Source of the DNA: an alpha proteobacterium AAP81b
GTDB taxonomy: Bacteria; Pseudomonadota; Alphaproteobacteria; Sphingomonadales; Sphingomonadaceae
Assembly: GCA_001295935.1 (NCBI GenBank)
Contig: LJHX01000061.1
Coordinates: 1 to 48,292 of the forward strand
Direction: 5' to 3'
Length of the DNA: 48,292 nucleotides
A model generated the notes under the pieces. The model did not search any database and was not told the origin of the DNA. It was given only the letters and a program-made list of their open reading frames with translations. The position numbers were made by a program, and so were the translations under genes. Positions 1 to 8,211 of the stretch are shown here, piece by piece (position 1 is the stretch's first letter; each line of letters opens with the position of its first letter).

Positions 1-2
1 GG

Positions 3-530
3 CTCGCCGCCGGCTCCGCGGCGATGTTCGCCTATGTCGGCGCCGAAGTGACGATCGGCGCGCTGCTCGCCGACTTCCTGATGCGCCGCGAAATCCTTGC
101 CGCAGCGCCGGTCGTGGCGGGGCAGCTCGTCAGCCTCTATTGGGGCGGCGCCATGGTAGGGCGCTTTGCCGGCGCGGCGCTGCTGCGCCGGCTGGCGCCG
201 ACGACCTTGCTTGCCGCGGCCGCGGTGGCCGCGATGCTGCTCGTCGTCACCGCCAGCGCCAGCACCGGCATCGCCGCCGCCGTCGCGCTCATCGCGGTCG
301 GCCTCGGCAATTCGATCATGTATCCGACGATCTATGCCCTGGCCCTGCCCGCCGATCATGGCCTCGCGCCGCTGGCATCGATGCTGCTGTGCATGGCGGT
401 CGTCGGCGGCGCCGTCGTACCGCTGCTGACCGGCATCGTCGCCGATGCGGCCGGGCTGGCGCCGGCGCTGCTGCTGCCGGCGCTGTGCTATGCCGGGATA
501 GCGCTGTTCGCGCGGGGGGCGCGCGCATGA
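3..530 (+). CDS. Sugar MFS transporter, FucP/GluP-like, C-terminal part (5' end outside window)
   Basis: The reading frame is open from the first bases of the window, so this is the C-terminal ~175 residues of a longer protein. It is almost entirely hydrophobic, with about five to six membrane segments. The stretch FAYVGAEVTIGALLADFL resembles the YVGAEV-IGS segment of the FucP/GluP family of proton-coupled fucose/glucose/galactose symporters, followed by the GNSIMYPTIYALAL segment near the C-terminus typical of the same family. The stop codon overlaps the start of the LacI-type regulator (ATGA), so the two are probably co-transcribed and the regulator may respond to the transported sugar. 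The substrate cannot be told from this fragment. Confidence 0.8.
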   Translation, partial: LAAGSAAMFAYVGAEVTIGALLADFLMRREILAAAPVVAGQLVSLYWGGAMVGRFAGAALLRRLAPTTLLAAAAVAAMLLVVTASASTGIAAAVALIAVGLGNSIMYPTIYALALPADHGLAPLASMLLCMAVVGGAVVPLLTGIVADAAGLAPALLLPALCYAGIALFARGARA

Positions 531-1552
531 GGCCGGTGACGCTCAAGGACGTCGCGCTGCGCGCCGGGGTTTCGCCCAAGACGGTGTCGCGGGTCATCAA
601 CGGCGAAGCCCATGTCCGCCCCGAAGTCCGCGACGCTGTCCAGCGCATCGTCGACGACCTCGACTATCGCCCCAACGCCTTCGCCCGCAGCCTGTCGAGC
701 TCGCGTTCCTATCTGCTCGGGCTGTTCCTCGACGACCCCGGCTCGGGCTATGCCGCCGATCTCCAGCTTGGCGCGCTGATGCGCTGCCGGGCGCGCAGCT
801 ATCACCTCGTCGTCGAGCCCCTCGATACCGCGGCGCCCGGCTGGCCCGGCGATGTCGTCGCCATCATCAAGGCGCTGCGCCTCGATGGCGCCATCCTGTC
901 GCCGCCGATCTGCGACAATGGCGTGCTGCTCGACCTGCTCGACCGCGAGGGGCTGCCCTATGTGCGGATCTCGCCGCGCGACGACCCCGGGCGGTCGGGG
1001 CTGGTCGACATGGACGATACCGCCGCGACGCGCGAGATGACCGAGCATCTCATCGGCCTCGGCCATCGCGACATCGGCTTCATCAAGGGCGACCCGGCGC
1101 ACAGTTCGTCGGCCAAGCGCCTCGACGGCTTTTGCGCCGCCATGGCCGCCGCCGGGTTGGCGGTGCGGCCCGATCGATTGGGCGAGGGCGATTTTTCCTT
1201 CCGCAGCGGGCTGCGCGTCGGCGATGCCATGCTGCGCGGCGCCAGCCTGCCGACGGCGATCTTTGCCAGCAACGACGACATGGCGCTCGGCGTCCTCGTC
1301 ACCGCGATGCGCCTCGGCATCGCCGTGCCCGAGCGGCTGGCGATCGCCGGCTTCGACGATGCGCCGACGGCGCGCGCCGCCTGGCCGCCGATCACCACCA
1401 TCCGCCAGCCCAAGGGCGAGATGGCGGCGAGCGCCGTCGATATCCTTGTCGACCCGCGCTATCGCCTGTCGCCGACCGACCCGGATTTCCGCCGCCGCCT
1501 CGGCTATGAGCTGGTCGCGCGGCTGAGCAGCGATCCGGCGAGGGCGGACTGA
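527..1552 (+). CDS. LacI-family transcriptional regulator
   Basis: 341 residues, the normal length for the family. The N-terminus carries the LacI DNA-binding helix-turn-helix (TLKDVALRAGVSPKTVSRV, about residues 4-22) followed by the hinge-helix region (YRPNAFARSLSS). The rest is a periplasmic-binding-protein-like sugar sensor with typical segments such as GLGHRDIGFIKG, AIFASNDDMALG and AIAGFDDAP. The ATG overlaps the stop of the upstream transporter, pointing to one operon and to a local repressor of a sugar-use locus lying mostly upstream of the window. The inducer is unknown, and no operator palindrome was recognised nearby. Confidence 0.9.
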   Translation: MRPVTLKDVALRAGVSPKTVSRVINGEAHVRPEVRDAVQRIVDDLDYRPNAFARSLSSSRSYLLGLFLDDPGSGYAADLQLGALMRCRARSYHLVVEPLDTAAPGWPGDVVAIIKALRLDGAILSPPICDNGVLLDLLDREGLPYVRISPRDDPGRSGLVDMDDTAATREMTEHLIGLGHRDIGFIKGDPAHSSSAKRLDGFCAAMAAAGLAVRPDRLGEGDFSFRSGLRVGDAMLRGASLPTAIFASNDDMALGVLVTAMRLGIAVPERLAIAGFDDAPTARAAWPPITTIRQPKGEMAASAVDILVDPRYRLSPTDPDFRRRLGYELVARLSSDPARAD

Positions 1553-1624
1553 ACGCGGCGCGGCGGCGCAAGACGGGGCGATCCCCTGCAACGATGGTTG
1601 ACGCCGACGGCGTCGCACCTTCAC

Positions 1625-2092
1625 ATGGCCCGCGAGGAGGCCGCCATCACCGAGAGTTCCGATCCGCCGCCGCGCACGCTGCACTTCAAGATCGCCATGG
1701 CCGCCCGCGCGCTGCGCTACAGCTTCGATGGGCGCGCCGCCGATTCGGGGATGACCTCGGCGCAGTGGCGGACGGTGGCCGTCGTCGCCGCGGCGCAGGG
1801 CAGCACCCAGCGCCATATCGCGCGGCTGCTTGGCGTCGGCGATGTTACTGCTGGGCGAATGATCGACCGGCTGTGCGAGGATGGCGTTCTCGAACGCCGC
1901 CCCGACCCCGCCGATCGCAGAGCCAATCGCATCCATCTGACCGCCAAAGCCGAGCCGCTGCTGGAGCAGTTGCACCTGCTGGCGGCCAAGGAGGAGGCGC
2001 GCGCCTTCGCCGGGCTCGACGACGATGCCAAGGCGGCGCTGCACGGCCATCTCGACATCATCCTCGGCAATCTGCGCGGCGCCCTCGACTGA
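1625..2092 (+). CDS. MarR-family winged-helix regulator
   Basis: About 155 residues. The central part reads as a MarR winged helix: LTSAQWR-like opening (MTSAQWRTVAVVAAAQG), recognition region HIARLLGVGDVTAGRMIDRLCEDGVLERR, then the wing (DPADRRANRIHLTAKAEPLLEQL), which is the classical DxRDxRxxxLTxKG-type motif in slightly altered form. A C-terminal dimerisation helix follows. The start is uncertain: ATG 1625 is used, an in-frame TTG lies at 1598, and a GAGGAGG stretch sits inside the predicted N-terminus at 1633. The ligand and targets are unknown. It stands alone between the LacI gene and purH. Confidence 0.8.
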   Translation: MAREEAAITESSDPPPRTLHFKIAMAARALRYSFDGRAADSGMTSAQWRTVAVVAAAQGSTQRHIARLLGVGDVTAGRMIDRLCEDGVLERRPDPADRRANRIHLTAKAEPLLEQLHLLAAKEEARAFAGLDDDAKAALHGHLDIILGNLRGALD

Positions 2093-2156
2093 CCCGCTTC
2101 CCCTCACCGCCGTCACCCCCTAGGACGACGGCGCCGTCCCCAGCCCCAGGTTCCCG

Positions 2157-3743
2157 ATGCCCGATCTCGTTCCCGTCCGCCGCGCGCTGCTGTCGGTTTC
2201 CGACAAGGCCGGCATTGTCGATTTCGCCGCGGCGCTGGCGGCGCGCGGCGTGGCGCTGGTCTCGACCGGCGGCACCGCGGCGGCGCTGCGCGCGGCGGGG
2301 CTGGCGGTTGAGGACGTCGCCGAACTGACCGGCTTTCCCGAAATGATGGACGGCCGCGTCAAGACGCTGCACCCGATGGTCCATGGCGGGCTTCTCGCCG
2401 ACCGCGATGTCGAGGGCCATGTCGTGGCGATGGCGGCGCATGGCATCGCGGCGATCGATCTGGCCGTCGTCAACCTCTACCCCTTTACCGCAACGGTGGC
2501 GAAAGGCGCGGCGCGCGACGAGATCATCGAGAATATCGATATCGGCGGCCCCGCCATGGTGCGCTCGGCGGCGAAGAACCATGCCCATGTCGCGATTGTC
2601 ACCGATCCCGGCGATTATGCCGATGTGCTGGCCTCGCTCGACGCGCACGACGGCGCGACGCCGCTCGCCTTGCGCAAGCGCCTCGCCGCCGCTGCCTTTG
2701 CCCATACCGCCGCCTATGACGCCGCGGTCGCCAGCTGGTTCGCCTTCGCCGACCAGGGCGAGCGCTTTCCGCCGCTGCTGCCACTGGCGCTGACCCGCGC
2801 CGAGACGCTGCGCTATGGTGAAAACCCCCATCAGCAGGCGGCGCTCTACCGCCCCCAGGTGGCGGGCGCCGGCATCGCCGCGGCGCGCCAGCTGCAGGGC
2901 AAGGAACTCAGCTACAACAATTACAATGACGCCGATGGCGCGCTCGAACTGATCGCCGAATTCCGCGATGGCCCCCCGGCCTGCGCGATCATCAAGCACG
3001 CCAATCCCTGCGGCGTCGCCACCGGCGCCAGCCTGGCCGAGGCGTACAAGGCGGCGTTCGACTGCGATCCGGTGTCGGCCTTCGGCGGCATCATCGCCGT
3101 CAACCGGCCGCTCGACGGCCCGACCGCCGAAGCGATCGCGGCGATCTTCACCGAAGTCGTCATCGCCCCCGACGCCGACGACGCGGCGCGCGCGGTGTTC
3201 GCGGGCAAGAAGAATCTGCGGCTGCTGCTGGCGGCGCTGCCCGATGCGCGTCGGCCGGGCCTGGCGCTGCGCCAGATCGGCGGCGGCATGCTCGTCCAGT
3301 CGCGCGACAACGGCGCCGTCGCGCGGACCGACTGCGATGTGGTGACGGCGCGCGGGCCCACCGAAACCGAATGGCGCGACCTGCTCTTCGCCTGGACCGT
3401 GGCGCGTCACGTCAAGTCGAACGCCATCGTCTATGCCAGGGACGGCGCCACCGCCGGCATCGGCGCCGGCCAGATGAGCCGCCTCGATTCGACGCGAATC
3501 GCGGCGCTCAAGGCCAAGGACGCCGCCGCCACCGCCGGCTGGCCCGCGCCGAAAACGCTCGGCAGCGCCGTCGCCTCGGACGCCTTCTTCCCCTTCGCCG
3601 ACGGGCTGATCGCCGCCGCCGAGGCGGGCGCCACCGCGATCATCCAGCCCGGCGGCTCGATCCGCGATGCCGAGGTGATCGCCGCCGCCGACCAACGCGG
3701 GCTCGCCATGGTGTTCACCGGGATGCGCCACTTCCGTCACTGA
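2157..3743 (+). CDS. purH: Bifunctional AICAR transformylase / IMP cyclohydrolase
   Basis: 528 residues, full length. It catalyses the last two steps of de novo IMP synthesis in the cytoplasm: formylation of AICAR by 10-formyl-THF, then ring closure. The N-terminal MGS-like cyclohydrolase domain is recognised from [22 protein letters not shown], and [14 protein letters not shown]. The C-terminal transformylase domain shows the KHANPCG motif, [21 protein letters not shown], and the final QPGGSIRD segment. Upstream lies a small palindrome-rich gap. No other pur gene is adjacent, so it is probably a monocistronic unit. Confidence 0.98.
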   Translation: MPDLVPVRRALLSVSDKAGIVDFAAALAARGVALVSTGGTAAALRAAGLAVEDVAELTGFPEMMDGRVKTLHPMVHGGLLADRDVEGHVVAMAAHGIAAIDLAVVNLYPFTATVAKGAARDEIIENIDIGGPAMVRSAAKNHAHVAIVTDPGDYADVLASLDAHDGATPLALRKRLAAAAFAHTAAYDAAVASWFAFADQGERFPPLLPLALTRAETLRYGENPHQQAALYRPQVAGAGIAAARQLQGKELSYNNYNDADGALELIAEFRDGPPACAIIKHANPCGVATGASLAEAYKAAFDCDPVSAFGGIIAVNRPLDGPTAEAIAAIFTEVVIAPDADDAARAVFAGKKNLRLLLAALPDARRPGLALRQIGGGMLVQSRDNGAVARTDCDVVTARGPTETEWRDLLFAWTVARHVKSNAIVYARDGATAGIGAGQMSRLDSTRIAALKAKDAAATAGWPAPKTLGSAVASDAFFPFADGLIAAAEAGATAIIQPGGSIRDAEVIAAADQRGLAMVFTGMRHFRH

Positions 3744-3747
3744 CGGG

Positions 3748-3770
3748 AACGGCGCGCCGCCAGCGCCGTT
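3748..3770 (+). terminator. Hairpin after purH (possible terminator)
   Basis: AACGGCGC, a 7-base loop, then GCGCCGTT form a perfect 8-bp stem 5 bases after the purH stop. There is no T-run after it, so it is a weak candidate for intrinsic termination or an RNA-stabilising end. Confidence 0.4.
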
Positions 3771-3798
3771 GGCTCCTCGCCACTTGAGGAGACCCGCC

Positions 3799-4317
3799 AT
3801 GGCCCGCGTCCTGATCATCGCCACCGACGGCTTCGAACAATCCGAACTCATCGCCCCACGCGACGCGCTGCGCGACGCCGGCCATGACGTGACGCTGGCG
3901 TCGCCCGCCAGCGACCCCATCCAGGGGATGGAGCATGACGAGAAGGGCGAGACCATCACCCCCGACACGACCCTCGATACGGTCGAAGCCGACGCCTATG
4001 ACATGCTGTTGCTGCCCGGCGGCGTCGCCAACCCCGACACGCTGCGGGTGAACGAAACCGCGGTTGGCATCGTTCGCGACTTCATGGCGCGCGGCGCGCC
4101 GGTCGGCGCCATCTGCCATGGCCCCTGGCTGCTCGCCGAGGCCGATGTGGTGCGCGGCCGGCGGCTGACGTCCTGGCCGTCGATCCGCACCGACCTGCGC
4201 AACGCCGGCGCCGAGGTGGTCGACGCGGAAGTCGTCACCGACGGCAATCTGATCACCAGTCGCAAGCCCGGCGATATTCCGGCGTTCAACCGCGCGCTGC
4301 TCGCAGCGCTCGGCTGA
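3799..4317 (+). CDS. DJ-1/PfpI family protein (type 1 glutamine amidotransferase-like)
   Basis: 172 residues. The start ATG is preceded by TTGAGGAGA at good spacing. It carries the PfpI fold: RVLIIATDGFEQSEL with the conserved Glu at the start, a central LLLPGG turn, and the nucleophile elbow GAICHGPWLL with the reactive cysteine followed by histidine. This matches the PfpI/YhbO type (C56 peptidase-like), known as stress proteins linked to deglycation or protease activity; which one applies here cannot be told. A strong hairpin follows the stop (4316-4341). Confidence 0.9.
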   Translation: MARVLIIATDGFEQSELIAPRDALRDAGHDVTLASPASDPIQGMEHDEKGETITPDTTLDTVEADAYDMLLLPGGVANPDTLRVNETAVGIVRDFMARGAPVGAICHGPWLLAEADVVRGRRLTSWPSIRTDLRNAGAEVVDAEVVTDGNLITSRKPGDIPAFNRALLAALG

Positions 4318-4341
4318 CCCCTCCCGCTTGCGGTAGGGGTC
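4316..4341. repeat. Solo hairpin related to the GGGAGGGG palindromic repeat; possible terminator
   Basis: GACCCCTCCCGC and GCGGTAGGGGTC form a 12-bp stem with one mismatch and a 2-base loop. It overlaps the last bases of the PfpI gene. The core CCCCTCCCGCTTGCGG is the same as the left hairpin of the larger intergenic repeats at 25540, 35149 and 41595, so this looks like a one-hairpin remnant of that family. Confidence 0.55.
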
Positions 4342-4364
4342 GCGCCGGCGTGGCGCCATGCTAT

Positions 4365-4386
4365 CCCCCGGGGCAAATCCCGGGGG
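4365..4386 (+). promoter_or_regulatory. Hairpin covering the likely ribosome binding site of the serine hydrolase
   Basis: CCCCCGGG and CCCGGGGG pair perfectly (8 bp, 6-base loop). The 3' arm is the only purine-rich stretch before ATG 4395, so folding could limit translation. Function inferred only from position. Confidence 0.35.
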
Positions 4387-4394
4387 ACCAGAGC

Positions 4395-5555
4395 ATGACC
4401 GACCTTGCCAGCCGCATCGCCGCCGACCTTGGCGCCGCCATCGCCGCCAATGACATCCCGGGGGCAGTCGCCTTTGTCGGAAATCGCGCCGGGACGCTCG
4501 CCGAGGTCGCTGTCGGCACCAAGGGCCCGGGCGGCCCGCCGCTGACCACCGACACGCTGTTCCAGATCGCCTCGATGACCAAGGCGGTGACGTCGGTGGC
4601 GGCGATGCAGCTCGTCGAACAGGGACGCCTCGCTCTCGACAGCGACATCGGCGCGCTGTTGCCGGCGCTTGCCGATCCGCAGGTGCTGACCGGCTTCGAC
4701 GAAAGCGGCGCGGCGGTGCTGCGCCCGGCGGCGGGGCCGATCACCCTGCGCCAACTGCTGACCCACACCTCGGGGCTCGGCTATGAGTTCATGAGCGCCG
4801 AGTTGACGCAATGGCGCCAGGCCAATCCGGCAGTGCCCGGCAGCCTGAAATCGATTGAGGCGCCACTGCTTGCCGACCCCGGTACCGCGTGGACCTATGG
4901 CACCAGCACCGATTGGGTCGGCCAGGCGGTCGAGGCGGTGTCGGGGATGACGCTCGGAGACTGGATGGCCGCCAACATCTTCGCGCCGCTCGGGATGACC
5001 GAGACGAGCTTCGCCTTCGACGATGCGATCAAGGCGCGCGTCGCGCCGCTGCATGCGCGCATGCCCGATGGCAATTTGGTCGCCTTCCCGCTGCATATGG
5101 GCGGCGGCGAAGCCGCCGAGTTCCACGCCGGCGGCGCCGGCCTGACGGGATCCAGTGCCGATTATCTGCGCTTCCTGCGCATGCTGCTGAACGGCGGCGA
5201 ATTGGATGGCGTGCGGGTGCTCAAGGCCGAGACGGTCGCCGAGATGACGCGCAACCAGATCGGCGACATTCCCGCCGGTATCCTCAAGACCAATCTGCCG
5301 GGCTTCTCGTCGGATTTCGATTTCTTCCCCGGCATGCGCTGCGGCTGGGGCCTCGGTTTCCTGATCAACCCCGAACCCGGCCCCGACGGCCGCGCCGCCG
5401 GGTCCCAGGCCTGGGACGGCATCGCCAATACCTATTTCTGGTTCGATCCGGCGAGCGACGTCGCCGCGGTGCTGATGATGCAGCACATGCCCTTCGGCGA
5501 ACCCCCGGCGCTGGCGGTGGTCAGCGCCTTCGAGCGGGCCGTTTACGGCCTCTGA
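4395..5555 (+). CDS. Serine hydrolase of the beta-lactamase/transpeptidase-like family (class C fold)
   Basis: 386 residues. The SxxK motif is visible as S60-M-T-K63 within LFQIASMTKAVTS; the tyrosine motif is around Y168 (WTYGTSTDWVG); and the third motif is FHAGGAGL, as in EstB-type esterases and class C beta-lactamase homologues. No N-terminal signal peptide is seen, so it is probably cytoplasmic, which argues for an esterase or related role rather than antibiotic resistance. The ATG at 4395 sits just after a GC-rich hairpin (4365-4386) whose 3' arm GGGGGA could act as ribosome binding site. It converges with the next gene on the minus strand. The substrate is unknown. Confidence 0.85.
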   Translation: MTDLASRIAADLGAAIAANDIPGAVAFVGNRAGTLAEVAVGTKGPGGPPLTTDTLFQIASMTKAVTSVAAMQLVEQGRLALDSDIGALLPALADPQVLTGFDESGAAVLRPAAGPITLRQLLTHTSGLGYEFMSAELTQWRQANPAVPGSLKSIEAPLLADPGTAWTYGTSTDWVGQAVEAVSGMTLGDWMAANIFAPLGMTETSFAFDDAIKARVAPLHARMPDGNLVAFPLHMGGGEAAEFHAGGAGLTGSSADYLRFLRMLLNGGELDGVRVLKAETVAEMTRNQIGDIPAGILKTNLPGFSSDFDFFPGMRCGWGLGFLINPEPGPDGRAAGSQAWDGIANTYFWFDPASDVAAVLMMQHMPFGEPPALAVVSAFERAVYGL

Positions 5556-5560
5556 GGCTT

Positions 5561-6310
5561 CTACGAACTGTGATGCTGTAGCCAGGCGGCGATCGCGCTG
5601 CCGAAATCGGCCTTGGTGACGGCGCTCATGTGGTTGCCGGGGATTTCGGCGAGCGCGGCGTTCGGCAGCGTCAGCGCAAGGTCGGCCGCCGAACCATTGT
5701 CCTGGTCGTCGCGGCCGCAGACGACGAGCGTCGGCGTTGCCAGCGTCTTCAGCACTTCGCGCGGGGTCGCCAGCTGGGCACGCAGCACATGGCCGACCGC
5801 GGCGGTATCGATGCCGTTCTGCTTCATGAAGGCGGCGGTGAAATATTCGGCGCTGCCGGGCGGCCAGCCGTCGGGCTGGGCGATGACCTTCAGGAAGAAT
5901 TCGGCACGCGCCGCCGAGCCGACGATGCCGCTGAGCCCCATGCCGCCGAGCACGCAGCGCCCGGGTGTCATGCCGCGGGCGAGGCAACGCACCGCGGTGC
6001 GCGCGCCGAGCGAATAGCCGCCGAGGTCGAAGTCGGTGAGGCCGAGATGGGCGACCAGCGCCTCGACATCCATCGCCAGCACATCGGACGGATAGGCGGC
6101 AGGATCGTGCGGCGCGGCACTGGCGCCATGCCCACGATGGTCCGGCGTGATGACGCGATAGCCGGCGCCGGCAATCTCGGCGGCGGCACCATAGCGGTGC
6201 CAGTTCATCTCGCCCGAGCTGAACAGCCCGTGGAGGAGGATGATCGGCCGCCCGTCGCCCAGTTCGCGATAGGCAAGGCTGGTGCCGTCGAAGCTGGCAA
6301 AATCGGTCAT
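5561..6310 (-). CDS. Alpha/beta hydrolase
   Basis: 249 residues. The fold is shown by IILLHGLFSSG (oxyanion hole region), PDHRGHGAS, the nucleophile elbow GGYSLGA (Ser), a late acidic residue in VVCGRDDQDNG, and a C-terminal histidine in IPGNHMSAV. There is no signal peptide. The substrate is not recognisable; relatives include esterases, epoxide hydrolases and haloperoxidase-like enzymes. Its ATG overlaps the stop of the GFA gene (ATGA), so it is the last gene of the minus-strand run that begins with lptB. Confidence 0.85.
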   Translation of the reverse strand: MTDFASFDGTSLAYRELGDGRPIILLHGLFSSGEMNWHRYGAAAEIAGAGYRVITPDHRGHGASAAPHDPAAYPSDVLAMDVEALVAHLGLTDFDLGGYSLGARTAVRCLARGMTPGRCVLGGMGLSGIVGSAARAEFFLKVIAQPDGWPPGSAEYFTAAFMKQNGIDTAAVGHVLRAQLATPREVLKTLATPTLVVCGRDDQDNGSAADLALTLPNAALAEIPGNHMSAVTKADFGSAIAAWLQHHSS

Positions 6311-6747
6311 TCGGGGCCACCCCTTGCGCCCGCCCAGCGCGCCTGCAGCGGCGCATGTTCGTCGCTGCGCAGCGCCGGCAGGTCATCGGGCGCCAGCCAG
6401 TGCACCAGCCGGCTTTCGATACCGAAATGGCTCGATGGCGTGATCGCGCCGGGATCGTCGAGGCTGGCGACGGTCAGGTCGATGCGGTCGCTGTCGGGAT
6501 AATGGAAGGTCAGCGGCGTGCCGCACGTGTCGCAGCGCCCGCGGCGAGCGATCGGCGACGATTGCCATTCGACCGGCGCGCCCTGCGTCCAGGCGAGATC
6601 GGCCTTGGCGACGTTGACGAAGGCGACACCGACGGCGCCGAGCGCGCGCTGGCACATCCGGCAATGGCACCAATAGGCGCGCGCGGGATCGACCTCGGCG
6701 CGATAGCGCACCGCCCCGCAAGCACAGCCGCCGGTCATCCCCGTCAT
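6307..6747 (-). CDS. GFA family zinc protein (glutathione-dependent formaldehyde-activating enzyme / CENP-V fold)
   Basis: 146 residues. The zinc-ligand cysteines follow the GFA pattern: GGCACGAVRY near the N-terminus, WCHCRMCQRALG around residues 26-37, and CDTCGTPLTF around residues 72-81. The C-terminal part (SHFGIESRLVHWLAPDDLP) matches the typical end of the family. The biochemical role is usually unproven for such homologues, so the formaldehyde name should be taken as a family label. Both ends overlap neighbouring genes by 4 bases, implying translational coupling. Confidence 0.9.
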   Translation of the reverse strand: MTGMTGGCACGAVRYRAEVDPARAYWCHCRMCQRALGAVGVAFVNVAKADLAWTQGAPVEWQSSPIARRGRCDTCGTPLTFHYPDSDRIDLTVASLDDPGAITPSSHFGIESRLVHWLAPDDLPALRSDEHAPLQARWAGARGGPE

Positions 6748-7448
6748 AACTCCCCCAGTCCGGCATAGACCGCGGCGGGCACGGTGGCGACCAGGCTCCA
6801 GCTGAACAGCTCGCACAGCGCGCGGACGAGAACGCCGGTTTCGCCGCCGAAGGCCGTCGGCAACAGCGCTGCGGGGGCGATCGCTGCGATCATCCCCACG
6901 GCCAGCGCCAGGATGCGATCGCGATTGCCCTCGGTCAGCGCCGCCGCCCGCTGGATCGCCGCCAGCGGCGACAGGCGCTCGGCGACAGCAGCGGGCACCA
7001 GCGGCATGGCGACGCTCGCCGCCCACAGCCCGCCGGCGAGCAGCAAAGTGTCGAGCGCCCAGCCGGCGGCGGTGCCATGGCGGGCGAAAAGATGGACGAT
7101 CAGCGCCACCATTACCGCCGTGCCGGCGATCAACGCCGATTGCAGCCCCGGCCGCGCCGCCAGCAGCCCTTCGCGCAGGAACTCATGCGGCAGCAGCCGG
7201 CGCCCGCGCAGCCGCGCGACGACGCCGAAGCTTACCAGCGCGACGAACAGCAGCGCCAGCACAGCGCGCAGGGTCTGGGTCAGCGTCGCCAGTTCCTCGC
7301 CGGCGAAGAAGCTGCGCGTGACGATGCCGGGGATGACAATCAGTGCGAAGCCCGCCGACGTTACCGCGGCGAAGTCGCGCGCCACCGCTTCGCCGCCACG
7401 CCGTAACGCCGCGACGATGTCGAGGCGGCGGGGGCGGGTGGCGGCCAC
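6744..7448 (-). CDS. Uncharacterised multi-spanning membrane protein
   Basis: 234 residues starting at GTG (7448), 2 bases after the stop of the DsbA-like gene. About six hydrophobic segments are visible (for example SAGFALIVIPGIV, AVLALLFVALVSFGVV, SALIAGTAVMVALIVHLF). The segment AAIQRAAALTEGNRDRILAL resembles the stretch between helices in glycerophosphodiesterase-type membrane domains, where an amphipathic RAxxLTxGNRxRI segment recurs. No catalytic motif is present. Overlap with the GFA gene suggests co-expression. Confidence 0.75.
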   Translation of the reverse strand: MAATRPRRLDIVAALRRGGEAVARDFAAVTSAGFALIVIPGIVTRSFFAGEELATLTQTLRAVLALLFVALVSFGVVARLRGRRLLPHEFLREGLLAARPGLQSALIAGTAVMVALIVHLFARHGTAAGWALDTLLLAGGLWAASVAMPLVPAAVAERLSPLAAIQRAAALTEGNRDRILALAVGMIAAIAPAALLPTAFGGETGVLVRALCELFSWSLVATVPAAVYAGLGEL

Positions 7449-7450
7449 GG

Positions 7451-8182
7451 TCAGCCCTGCTTGGCCTGGCGGGCTTCAGCGACGGCGGCCTGGAGCTTTT
7501 CGAGGCCGACGGCGCCCGACAGGATGCGGTTGCCGACGATGTAGCTCGGCGTGCCGGTCAGCCCGAGGGTGCGACCGAGTTCGAGGTTCTTGCGCACTTC
7601 AGCCTTGAGCGCTGGCGATGCGAGGTCCGTCGCGGTGCGGCCGGCATCGAGCCCGGCGCTGGCGACGGTGGCGACAACACGATCATGGGTGACGCGCCCC
7701 GGGGTTTCGAACATGGCGTTGTGGAACGCCGTGTAGCGGCCCTGGGTGGCGGCCGACAGGCTGGCAAGCGCTGCCTCGTCGCTCGCCGGCGACAGCACCG
7801 GGAAGTCGCGATAGACCACCCGCACCTTGGGGTCGGCCTGGAGCAGCGCCTTCACATCCTGATGGCCCTGGCGACAATAAGGGCAGGCATAATCGAAGAA
7901 CACCACCACCGAAACATCGCCCCGGGGGTTGCCGGCAAAGGCGCCGGCGAAAGGCGTTTCGATGGCCTTGCGGTTGCTCTCGATCAGCGACGTCGCCTCG
8001 CGCGCCTGCAAGCGGTTCATCGCCTCGGGAATGATTTCGGGGTGGCTGAGGATGTAATCGCGGACGATCGCTTCGATCGCGGCGCGGTCGCCGGGAATGG
8101 TCTGGCTGGTCTGCGCGACGACCGCGCCCCCGGCACCCGCCAGCATGGCGGCCGCCACGGCCCAGGGCAGGCGAATCGGCAT
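7451..8182 (-). CDS. DsbA/DsbG-like periplasmic thioredoxin-fold oxidoreductase
   Basis: 243 residues from ATG 8182, chosen because AGAGGA lies at suitable distance upstream; an in-frame ATG at 8215 has no ribosome site and overlaps the M48 stop. The N-terminus is a signal peptide (VAAAMLAGAGGAVVAQ). A DSBA-oxidoreductase N-terminal helical region (DYILSHPEIIPEAM) is followed by VVVFFDYACPYC with the C100-P-Y-C103 active site, and by the cis-proline loop LTGTPSYIVG. This domain order matches the BdbD/Com1-like group common in alphaproteobacteria, which forms disulfide bonds in the periplasm. It lies directly downstream of a periplasmic protease, consistent with a shared envelope-quality role. 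Confidence 0.92.
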   Translation of the reverse strand: MPIRLPWAVAAAMLAGAGGAVVAQTSQTIPGDRAAIEAIVRDYILSHPEIIPEAMNRLQAREATSLIESNRKAIETPFAGAFAGNPRGDVSVVVFFDYACPYCRQGHQDVKALLQADPKVRVVYRDFPVLSPASDEAALASLSAATQGRYTAFHNAMFETPGRVTHDRVVATVASAGLDAGRTATDLASPALKAEVRKNLELGRTLGLTGTPSYIVGNRILSGAVGLEKLQAAVAEARQAKQG

Positions 8183-8211
8183 CTCGGAAATCCTCTGGCG
8201 CGGCGGATCGA

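Noticed and set aside
488-6386. Very long open frames on the minus strand opposite the LacI, MarR, purH, PfpI and hydrolase genes
   Set aside because: They are rich in Arg, Gly and Ala, have no recognisable domains and lie fully antisense to clear genes; this is the usual effect of high GC on stop-codon frequency.
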